From Chitinophagaceae bacterium (lineage in GTDB: Bacteria; Bacteroidota; Bacteroidia; Chitinophagales; Chitinophagaceae), in assembly GCA_023957125.1 (NCBI GenBank), contig JAMLHL010000038.1:1-33935 (forward strand): a stretch of DNA of 33,935 nucleotides, written 5' to 3'. Positions 18,146 through 24,894 of the stretch are shown here, piece after piece. Within the stretch, counting starts at the first letter, position 1; every line of letters begins with the position of its first letter. A model generated the notes under the pieces. That model was not told the origin of the DNA and searched no databases. It saw nothing but the letters and a program-made list of their open reading frames with translations. Position numbers and translations under genes: made by a program.

Positions 18146-18160
18146 ATTTTAGTCGGACAA
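18146..18160 (-). repeat. right terminal inverted repeat of the IS4-like element
   Basis: Exact reverse complement of the left repeat at 16766-16780; the sulfatase remnant begins two bases further on. Confidence 0.85.
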
Positions 18161-18162
18161 CA

Positions 18163-19552
18163 ATGATAATTTTTATTGTTGCCGATGATATGGGCCCGTG
18201 GACGCTTGGCATTAATAAATCTCCAAATGCTTTTACTCCCGCATTGGATAAACTGGCGCAGGAAGGAGCGATCTTAGACCATTGTTTTGCCAATGCGCCG
18301 GTTTGCAGTCCTTCAAGAGCAACGCTTATTTCCGGGCGGTATCCAAGTGAGAACGGCGTCCCCGATCTGATTGGTCAGGGTAAGCCGGGAGGGTTATCTC
18401 TTAACCTGAAGACCTTTCCCGAATTACTGCGTTCAAATGGTTACACCACGATCCTGGTAGGCAAATGGCATCTCGGAGAATATAAACCCGAATACCTGCC
18501 TACAAAAAGGGGGTATGATTATTTTACCGGCTTTCCCCACGGCGGCCTCAGATCAATGTCTCCGAAAATAGTGATTGATGGCAAACCGGAAATTGCAGCC
18601 GGGGCTTATACGCCTGATTTACAAGACTGATGCCATGAAAATCTGCTGGAGGTAAATCCTGCCATTACCGGAAAACCCTTTCTGTTATCGTTGCATTTTT
18701 GGGCTCCTCATGCCAACACTGATTTTCCGAAGGAATGGAGCCTGATTATAGCGCCGGTCATGGTTGCTGCTGCGGGACATTGATAAGGCCCGTTGGGATA
18801 CTATGAAAATTAAACTGCTTGAGCCGGATGCCCCCAACCTGGACACACCTCTTAATATCCGTATGGCAAAAGAATATTATTCAAGTGTGCATGCTGTAGA
18901 CAGGAACGTTGGCAGATTGATGGATTTCCTGGAAGGGCTATCGCTTGCCGAAAATACGATTGTTATTTTTACTTCTGATCATGGTTATATGATGGGGCAG
19001 CACAGTCTTTGGCATAAGGGAAATGGATGGTGGTTAACGAAAGACGGTAAAGATCCCGATGGGATATACGGCGATACAAGATGGAACCTTTACGACTATA
19101 GTTTGAACGTTCCCTGCATTATCAAATGGCCCGGGGCAATTACGCCATCCACCAGGTTAGAAGAAACGGTTAGTTTTGTGGACTGGTTTCCCACGATCAT
19201 GGAAATGTCGGCTACAAAGCCTGCGGCAGGACTATTGACAAGAGGCCGTAGTATCGTGCCATTGCTGAAAGGTGATCGCACTACAGCATGGAATGATGAG
19301 TGCTATGCGGAATACGTCAATTTAAGATCACTTCGAACAACGGAATGGAAATTGGTATTGGATTTTTCTTCTGAAAAATTAAATGAGCTTTACCATTTAA
19401 AGGAGGATCAGAAGGAACAATACAACCTGTATAACTCCCGGGATCCTGAAATTGAGATACAGAAGAAACAATTAATTAAGCGACTTTTGGCGCATATGAA
19501 TGCTATAAGAGATCCCCTGGTAAAACAGTTCCCGCAGGGCTCCATTGAGTAA
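18163..19552 (+). pseudogene. S1-type sulfatase, 5' truncated at the IS end and internally broken
   Basis: Formylglycine-dependent sulfatase remnant. Reading starts directly at the IS border with IIFIVADDMGPWTLG, a motif normally preceded by a signal peptide and a PN dipeptide, both absent. The active-site motif PVCSPSRATLISGRYP and the GKWHLG motif are present. A TGA stop at 18628-18630 interrupts the same frame, which continues NLLEVNPAITGKPFLLSLHF; a frameshift follows near 18725-18760 (PEGMEPDY, then LLRDIDKARW). The second half, TIVIFTSDHGYMMGQHSLWH to LVKQFPQGSIE, is intact. At least three lesions plus loss of export signal make it non-functional. The IS insertion with an adjacent deletion probably removed the 5' end. 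Confidence 0.87.
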
Positions 19553-19640
19553 AAGTTTCTGGGCCAAATTTTTTTAACGACGATAGCAGCGAAGCTGCGC
19601 CGCCGCAACTATCTATCCATTATTGTACTATCTTTAGACC

Positions 19641-20651
19641 ATGAAAAACACCCAAAAACATACCACGCCGCCAATGGGTCGTTTTATTGACCCGCTCACC
19701 GATTTTGGCTTTAAAAGGATTTTCGGATCCGAACCCAACAAGGATTTGTTGATAGCCTTTTTGAACGAATTATTTAAAGGTCGAAAAGTAATAAAAGACC
19801 TGGTGTACAACCAGCAGGAAAATAATGGTCCGGTACCGCATTACCGCAAAACTATTTTTGATCTTATCTGTACGGGAGCAGATGGTGAAACTTTTATTAT
19901 TGAAATGCAAAGGGCAGAGCAAAGGTTTTTCATAGATCGGACTATATTTTATACTTCCGGCAAATTACATGAACAGGGGCAAAAAGGTAAAGGGAACTGG
20001 GATTTTGAGTTAAAGGAAGTGTATTTTATAGCGTTGATGGATTTCAACTTTGAGAATACTTCACGTGATAAATACTTGCACCGGGTAAGGCTGGCAGAAG
20101 AAGAAACGGGTCAAACCTTTTATAATAAGCTGGGCTTTATTTTTTTAGAATTGCCCAATTTCAACCTGGAAGAAGTGGAAATAAAGACCGATTTTGAGCG
20201 TTGGATGTATGTGCTGCGCAATATGGCAAAAATGGAAAAAATTCCTGTAATTTTACACAAGAGGATATTTCAGAAATTGTTTCATATAGCGGAAATAGCG
20301 AACCTAAAAAAAGAAGAGTATATGCTGTACGAAAAAGCGCTTTTAGATAAATGGACCGAGTATGCGGTACGGAAAACTGCAAGAGAAAAGATAAGGATCG
20401 CAGAAGAACAAATCAAGGCCGCAGAAGAAAAAGTAAAGGCCACTGAAGAAAAAGCAAGGACTGCAGAGAAAAAGGGCGTAGAAAAAGGCATTGAAAAAGG
20501 CATTGAGAAGGGCGCAGAACAAAAGAGCTACGAGGTGGTGGAAAATCTCATTGTCAAATTTGGGTTTGACGATGAGCAGGCTGCTGCTGCCGCCGGTATT
20601 CCGGTTGCCGTTGTAAAAAAAATGCGCACCGCGCTAAAAAAGAAGAAATAA
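19641..20651 (+). CDS. Rpn/PDDEXK_2 family nuclease (copy 1)
   Basis: 336-residue PD-(D/E)XK nuclease of the group usually annotated as PD-(D/E)XK nuclease family transposase or Rpn recombination-promoting nuclease. It starts with RFIDPLTDFGFKRIFGSEPN; the catalytic core is IFDLICTGADGETFIIEMQ (Asp74, Glu88, Gln90, an ExQ variant). Residues about 245-280 form a charged coiled coil of 7-residue repeats, followed by a KGIEKGIEKGAEQK linker and a small helical C-terminal domain (VVENLIVKFGFDDEQAAAAA). It cuts DNA in studied relatives; its role here is inferred. A paralog at 28380 lies in the same orientation. A short shared leader precedes both. Confidence 0.93.
   Translation: MKNTQKHTTPPMGRFIDPLTDFGFKRIFGSEPNKDLLIAFLNELFKGRKVIKDLVYNQQENNGPVPHYRKTIFDLICTGADGETFIIEMQRAEQRFFIDRTIFYTSGKLHEQGQKGKGNWDFELKEVYFIALMDFNFENTSRDKYLHRVRLAEEETGQTFYNKLGFIFLELPNFNLEEVEIKTDFERWMYVLRNMAKMEKIPVILHKRIFQKLFHIAEIANLKKEEYMLYEKALLDKWTEYAVRKTAREKIRIAEEQIKAAEEKVKATEEKARTAEKKGVEKGIEKGIEKGAEQKSYEVVENLIVKFGFDDEQAAAAAGIPVAVVKKMRTALKKKK
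20376..20480 (+). repeat. 21-bp coding repeats (heptad coiled coil) in nuclease copy 1
   Basis: Five imperfect 21-bp units encode TAREKIR, IAEEQIK, AAEEKVK, ATEEKAR and a degenerate TAEKKGV. They correspond to seven units in copy 2 (29115-29261). The downstream KGxE four-residue repeat (three to four units) is a second short periodicity. Confidence 0.75.
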
Positions 20652-20772
20652 GCCAGTCTTTAATTTGTAATGTGTGAGCTTATAAAATCAGCCCTGGTCG
20701 TGGTGATCTGAAATTGCCTTCGATTCAATGAGACTATTGAGGGTGGAACCCCAAAAATTAGGCCGGCAAATA

Positions 20773-20807
20773 CGGATCAAACTGGCGATGGAAGGATTAT
20801 ATTTGTC
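20773..20807 (+). repeat. 35-bp leader module, copy A (matches 23318-23352)
   Basis: 32 of 35 bases are identical to 23318-23352, and weaker similarity extends to both sides (an AAAAATTA stretch upstream, Leu-Gln coding-like bases downstream). It ends in the promoter-like TATATTTG at 20798-20805. It lies 20 bp before the sulfatase ATG, whereas copy B lies 48 bp before the next gene's ATG. Confidence 0.75.
20798..20805 (+). promoter_or_regulatory. candidate Bacteroidota -7 box TATATTTG
   Basis: Perfect fit to the TAnnTTTG -7 consensus, 22 bases before the sulfatase ATG at 20827. No good -33 TTG is seen at the usual spacing. An identical box occurs at 23343. Confidence 0.5.
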
Positions 20808-20826
20808 AATCCTCCAAAGCATTGGT

Positions 20827-21657
20827 ATGAAGAAATCCTCAAAGATCGCATTGCTTATAAGTTGCTTCTTTGCATTGGCAGTTGCCGGAACGAATGCGCA
20901 GTCCTCCCATCCGAATATTGTGGTGATCCTTGCGGATGATCTCGGGTATGGTGACTTAGGTTGTTATGGTCATCCGACTATTCTGACGCCTAACCTTGAA
21001 GGCAAAAGCAAAAGAGGTATTTACGGAGATGTGGTAACAGAACTGGATTGGAGCGTAGGACAGGTGCTTCAGACATTGAAAGATTTAAAAATTGATAACA
21101 ACACACTGGTGATCTTTACAAGTGATAACGGTCCCTGGTTATTATTAGAGGAAGAAGGCGGCTCTGCAGGGTTGTTCTATGAAGGTAAAAACTCCACTTA
21201 TGAAGGCGGCATGAGAGAGCCGGCCATTGCCTGGTGGCCGGGAAAAATAAGACCTGACATTGTATGCGAAAGCCTGGTTAGCGGAATGGATTTGTTGCCC
21301 ACTTTTGCGAAATTATCGGGAGCAACCTTGCCTAAAGACAGGGTGCTGGACGGGATGGATATTTCAGATTTACTACAGGGGAAAGCAAACGGCGTGAGAG
21401 ATATGATATACTATTATATCAACGATAACCTACACGCGGTCAGGAAAGGCCCCTGGAAAGCCCATTTTACTACCCGCCCTTCCTATTCCCGGGAAGCGCC
21501 TGTTGTTCACGATCCGCCTTTGTTATACAATGTGGAGGTTGACCCTTCGGAGAAGTATGATCTGTCAAAACAATATCCGGAGATTGTTGAAGCCCTGATA
21601 GAAGAATATAAAAAGCAGAAAACGATAATCCCGGCGCCTGCTCAATTGAATGACTAA
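20827..21657 (+). CDS. S1-type sulfatase with an in-frame internal deletion (catalytic core missing)
   Basis: 276 residues from the ATG at 20827, which yields a signal peptide (MKKSSKIALLISCFFALAV, cleavage near TNAQ); a start at 20728 would bury that signal. It begins normally with HPNIVVILADDLGYGDLGCY and LTPNL, then jumps to EGKSKRGIYGDVVTELDWSV, which in full sulfatases lies some 180-200 residues later. The formylglycine motif (C-x-P-x-R) and GKWHLG are gone, while TLVIFTSDNGPW and the C-terminal part, including YNVEVDPSEKYDL, remain. Usual length is about 450-500 residues. Because the deletion keeps the frame, a secreted but presumably inactive protein could be made. It is 67 bp upstream of a full-length sulfatase. 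Confidence 0.85.
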   Translation: MKKSSKIALLISCFFALAVAGTNAQSSHPNIVVILADDLGYGDLGCYGHPTILTPNLEGKSKRGIYGDVVTELDWSVGQVLQTLKDLKIDNNTLVIFTSDNGPWLLLEEEGGSAGLFYEGKNSTYEGGMREPAIAWWPGKIRPDIVCESLVSGMDLLPTFAKLSGATLPKDRVLDGMDISDLLQGKANGVRDMIYYYINDNLHAVRKGPWKAHFTTRPSYSREAPVVHDPPLLYNVEVDPSEKYDLSKQYPEIVEALIEEYKKQKTIIPAPAQLND

Positions 21658-21724
21658 GCCATGTCTTTCCGCAGCCGGATTTTCTATTGATAAAATCTCT
21701 GTTAAAGCCTGAATAATTAAAAGC

Positions 21725-23083
21725 ATGAAGAAAATATATCTATTTGTCCTGCTGTTGGGAGGCATTTCTATCCCTTCACCGGGACAACAAAAAAATACAA
21801 GGCCCAACGTACTGATTATTTTGACAGACGACCAGGGCTATCACGATGTGTCGTATTATGGCACTTCCGATTTGCAGACGCCTAATATTGATATGCTGTG
21901 CAGATCGGGGATGCGGTTTGATCGCTTTTACGCCAATTCCCCGGTGTGTTCGCCTACACGGGCATCCATTATGAGCGGCAGATACCCGGATATGGTTGGC
22001 GTTCCCGGATTGGTAAGATCAATACCGGACGACAACTGGGGCTACCTTAAACCGGATGCCGTACTGCTGCCCAAACTATTAAAACAGGTACAGTACAATA
22101 CGGCCATTATTGGAAAATGGAATTTAGGACTTGAATCGCCCAATTTGCCTAACGAAAAGGGCTTCGATTATTTTCATGGCTGGCTGGACGATATGATGGA
22201 AGACTACTGGACCCATATCCGCAACGGGAGAAATTTTCTCCGGGAAAACGAAAAAGAGATCACGCCCAAAGGACATGCCACCGACCTGTTTTCCGATTGG
22301 GCGGTTGACTACATTCGTCAGCAGAAAGGCAGCAAAAATCCATTTTTTCTTTATTTGGCTTACAATGCGCCTCACTTCCCGGTGCAGCCGCCGGACGAAT
22401 GGCTGGCTAAGGTGAGGGCCCGGGAACCCAATCTTCCGGAGAGAAGAGCAAAATTAGTGGCCCTGATAGAGCATATGGACGATGGCATAGGAAAGGTGAT
22501 CCAATCTTTAAAAGAAACCGGCGCCTATGAGAATACACTGATCATTTTTTTAAGTGATAACGGCGGCTACCTGCAAAATGGTGCCAATAATGGCAATTTA
22601 AGAGACGGCAAGGAAAGTATGTATGAAGGAGGGATCCGGGTGCCGGCTTTTTTTGTATGGCCGAACCATATTAAGCCGGATGTTTCTAATACGCAAACAG
22701 CGCTCGCTATGGATATCTATCCTACCATTGCCGATATTACAGGAGCAAAGATCACGCATAAAATTGACGGGATAAGTTTGCTTCCATTATTAAAGAATGC
22801 AGATGAAACGCTTCCTCAGAGACCGGTATTTTTTACCCGGCGGGAAGGTAATTTAAGGTACGGTGGTCAAACCATACAGGCTGTGATATACGGCGACATG
22901 AAGCTGCTGCAAAACAGCCCTTACGAACCTTACGAGTTGTATAATTTATACCAGGATCCCACTGAACAGCGTAACCTGATCAACTATCAGCTTGATCAGC
23001 ATAAGAAATTACAACAGCTATTAATGAGGCATATCCAGGAAAGCGGGCGTATTCCCTGGCAAAAGCCACAGGACGATAAATAG
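21725..23083 (+). CDS. secreted S1-family sulfatase (full length)
   Basis: 452 residues with a signal peptide (cleavage near SPGQ). Metal-binding TRPNVLIILTDDQGYHD, then formylglycine motif PVCSPTRASIMSGRYP (Cys75, Arg79), YLAYNAPHFPVQPP, and TLIIFLSDNGGYLQNG complete the sulfatase core; the C-terminal subdomain ends with YELYNLYQDPTEQRNL. It would hydrolyse sulfate esters on glycans in the periplasm or outside, after formylglycine maturation. One active-site motif is unusual: GKWNLG (Asn133) where GKWHLG is expected. It is the only sulfatase in this window with an undamaged frame and a Cys motif. Confidence 0.93.
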   Translation: MKKIYLFVLLLGGISIPSPGQQKNTRPNVLIILTDDQGYHDVSYYGTSDLQTPNIDMLCRSGMRFDRFYANSPVCSPTRASIMSGRYPDMVGVPGLVRSIPDDNWGYLKPDAVLLPKLLKQVQYNTAIIGKWNLGLESPNLPNEKGFDYFHGWLDDMMEDYWTHIRNGRNFLRENEKEITPKGHATDLFSDWAVDYIRQQKGSKNPFFLYLAYNAPHFPVQPPDEWLAKVRAREPNLPERRAKLVALIEHMDDGIGKVIQSLKETGAYENTLIIFLSDNGGYLQNGANNGNLRDGKESMYEGGIRVPAFFVWPNHIKPDVSNTQTALAMDIYPTIADITGAKITHKIDGISLLPLLKNADETLPQRPVFFTRREGNLRYGGQTIQAVIYGDMKLLQNSPYEPYELYNLYQDPTEQRNLINYQLDQHKKLQQLLMRHIQESGRIPWQKPQDDK

Positions 23084-23286
23084 GCTAAGCTAATTTGGAT
23101 AGTGTGCAACATAAAAAGAAGCGGTCACGGACGACACGGAAATGCACAGATAGGTTTCATCCGTGAAAATTTTGTATAGTAAAATAAGCCGGGGATTATG
23201 AATGAACCTGCTCTACAGCTATTGAGGATAAAGAATTCAAATTGGGAAATATACAAACGCCTGAGTTGTAAAAAATAGTTTCTCTG

Positions 23287-23300
23287 TTTTTCCGGAAAAA
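23287..23300. promoter_or_regulatory. perfect palindrome, possible operator
   Basis: TTTTTCCGGAAAAA is a perfect 14-bp palindrome 43 bp upstream of the TATATTTG box. It could be an operator or a weak terminator for the upstream sulfatase. Its counterpart is not present upstream of copy A. Confidence 0.35.
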
Positions 23301-23317
23301 AAATTAAGCGCCAGGAA

Positions 23318-23352
23318 CGGATCCAACTGGCGTTGGAAGGTTTATATTTGTC
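23318..23352 (+). repeat. 35-bp leader module, copy B (matches 20773-20807)
   Basis: Differs from copy A at three positions over 35 bases, and includes the TATATTTG box at 23343-23350. Both copies can also be read in one frame as a similar peptide (A: RIKLAMEGLYLSILQ; B: RIQLALEGLYLSVLQ). Confidence 0.75.
23343..23350 (+). promoter_or_regulatory. candidate -7 box TATATTTG of the sialidase-like gene
   Basis: Perfect TAnnTTTG match 50 bases before the ATG at 23400, in the same module as the one at 20798. No clear -33 element. Confidence 0.5.
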
Positions 23353-23399
23353 CGTCTTGCAAAACAATAATATACAAAATCAGCGAACATCTTTTTACT

Positions 23400-24674
23400 A
23401 TGGAATGTAAGCATGCTTTGTGTTCCGGCTTCTTTCGTTCATTGTGTAAACAAGCCGGCGCGGCTATCCTTTTATCCCTGGTTTTTATTTCCGTGAACGG
23501 GCAACAAAAAGCAAAAGTATCATCTGAAAATAATAATTTATTATGGCCTGATCCGGTAACAAATCCGATGTCTTCTTTAATGCTTACCGGCGACTGGCTG
23601 CCGGCAGAGCCGCATGATATAGATTTTAATGAACTTCCACGTGTCCCTGCCGAACATTCGGTTGTTAGCGATGTTCGCGACGTAAATGGGGTTAACCAAC
23701 ACAATTATCTGGTGCATTACGGCGGAAAATTTTGGATCATGTGGAGCGATGGGCCGGGCGTTGAGGATAAGGTGGGGCAAAGAGTGAAATATGCAACAAG
23801 TAAGGATGGATTAAAATGGAGTGAACCCCGATTCCTGACGCCGGAACCTCCCGGATCTGGCAAGGAGTCGCCCTATTATGGTACGCGCACAGATAAGGGT
23901 TTCCGGTATATCGCGCGTGGTTTCTGGATACGGGATGGGCAGCTTTTAGCTTTAGCCGCTTTGGATGAAGCGGCCGGCTTTTTCGGAAAAAGTCTTCAGT
24001 TGTGTGCTTTTAGCCTGGATAAAAATAAGGAGACGTGGAAAGATGTAGGAATTGTTTTTAATAACACGATCAACAATTTTGCTCCCAAGAAGTTGCCGAC
24101 CGGGGAGTGGATGATGTCCAGCCGGCAATATAATTATACAACAACAGGCGCTCATTTTCTTATTGGGGGTGGTAAAAGTTTAACGGATTGGCGATCTTTT
24201 CCGGTATTGGGTACCAGTGATGAACTTTCTGCCGAAGAGCCTTATTGGTGGGTGTTACCTGATAATAACCTGATGGCATTATTCAGGGATAATAATAAAA
24301 GCGGGTATTTGTATCGGGCTTTTTCAATTGATAATGGAAGGAGTTGGAGCAAACCTGTCCGTACTAATTTCCCTGACGCGAGGTCTAAATTCAGTGGATT
24401 GCGCCTGAAGGACGGGCGGTATGTATTGGTGTCAAACCCTAACCCGGAGAGGCGCGACCCTTTGGCGATTTCTATAAGCAACGATGGGATGGTATTTAAT
24501 AAGATGTTCTATCTCGTGGGTGGAAGGCATATAGATTATCCCCATATTATTGAACATCACGGCCACCTGCTGATTGCCTTTGCCGGGGATGCAAAGCAAT
24601 CTATTGAGGTGCTTAAAGTGAAACTTTCAGATTTGGATAAATTAGATATGGGGAGAAATAAGGATGCGTTTTAA
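23400..24674 (+). CDS. secreted sialidase/BNR-like beta-propeller protein
   Basis: 424 residues with a long N-terminal signal segment (hydrophobic AAILLSLVFISVNG). Asp-box-like turns typical of sialidase folds are visible: TSKDGLKWSEP, SIDNGRSWSKP and SISNDGMVFNK. Other blades show NYLVHYGGKFWIMWSDGPG, RYIARGFWIRDGQLLALAAL, EPYWWVLPDNNLMALFRDN and HIIEHHGHLLIAFAGD. This is the exo-alpha-sialidase-like/BNR family found in PULs, whose members act on various sugars; I see no proof of sialic acid specificity. It overlaps a spurious downstream frame and is followed by a short lipoprotein-like ORF. Confidence 0.82.
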   Translation: MECKHALCSGFFRSLCKQAGAAILLSLVFISVNGQQKAKVSSENNNLLWPDPVTNPMSSLMLTGDWLPAEPHDIDFNELPRVPAEHSVVSDVRDVNGVNQHNYLVHYGGKFWIMWSDGPGVEDKVGQRVKYATSKDGLKWSEPRFLTPEPPGSGKESPYYGTRTDKGFRYIARGFWIRDGQLLALAALDEAAGFFGKSLQLCAFSLDKNKETWKDVGIVFNNTINNFAPKKLPTGEWMMSSRQYNYTTTGAHFLIGGGKSLTDWRSFPVLGTSDELSAEEPYWWVLPDNNLMALFRDNNKSGYLYRAFSIDNGRSWSKPVRTNFPDARSKFSGLRLKDGRYVLVSNPNPERRDPLAISISNDGMVFNKMFYLVGGRHIDYPHIIEHHGHLLIAFAGDAKQSIEVLKVKLSDLDKLDMGRNKDAF

Positions 24675-24729
24675 TGACCAAGGCAATCTGGTCAATATAA
24701 TAGATTGTTCTATCAACAAAATAGTGAAA

Positions 24730-24894
24730 ATGGAATTTTGCTTATTTAGTGGAACCTTTTTCTTTTGTCTGGCAGGCTGCATAAGTAACGATAATGTTGT
24801 TTTGAAAAGTGACGGCACCATAAAATATGGAACAGAAAAATCTTTAAAACCTGAACTCTGTACCTTGCAACAAACTCAAACAACATCAAAATGA
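24730..24894 (+). CDS. short lipoprotein-like ORF, possibly a truncated gene
   Basis: 54 residues from the ATG at 24730, with a hydrophobic start ending in a lipobox (FCLAGC, Cys18) and a short tail (NDNVVLKSDGTIKYGTEKSL). An upstream in-frame start at 24664 would overlap the preceding gene. Its stop overlaps the next gene's ATG (ATGA), a layout seen in coupled genes. The tail is short for a functional lipoprotein, and I do not recognise it. A remnant of a longer lipoprotein is as likely. Confidence 0.4.
   Translation: MEFCLFSGTFFFCLAGCISNDNVVLKSDGTIKYGTEKSLKPELCTLQQTQTTSK

Larger units (their letters stand above)
16766..18160 (+). mobile_element. decayed IS4-like insertion sequence
   Basis: About 1.4 kb bounded by perfect 15-bp terminal inverted repeats (TTGTCCGACTAAAAT at 16766-16780; its complement at 18146-18160). 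It holds one transposase gene with several frame breaks. Subterminal hairpins lie at both ends (16803-16822 and 18101-18133). No clear target-site duplication flanks it (left CACTA, right CAATG), which fits an old insertion or a deletion extending from one end. The sulfatase immediately to the right lacks its 5' end. Confidence 0.85.
23084..23399 (+). other. 316-bp intergenic region upstream of the sialidase-like gene
   Basis: No gene seen. It contains a perfect 14-bp palindrome (TTTTTCCGGAAAAA, 23287-23300), a second copy of the 35-bp leader module (23318-23352) and a TATATTTG box (23343-23350). The first 180 bases show nothing I can name. Confidence 0.6.

Noticed and set aside
18163..18170. 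Target-site duplication at the IS ends
   Set aside because: Compared flanks CACTA (left) and CAATG (right) and longer stretches; no convincing match.
20728..20826. N-terminal extension of the deleted sulfatase (start at 20728)
   Set aside because: It would place 33 residues before a good signal peptide and spans the repeated leader module with a promoter-like box; the ATG at 20827 is a better start.
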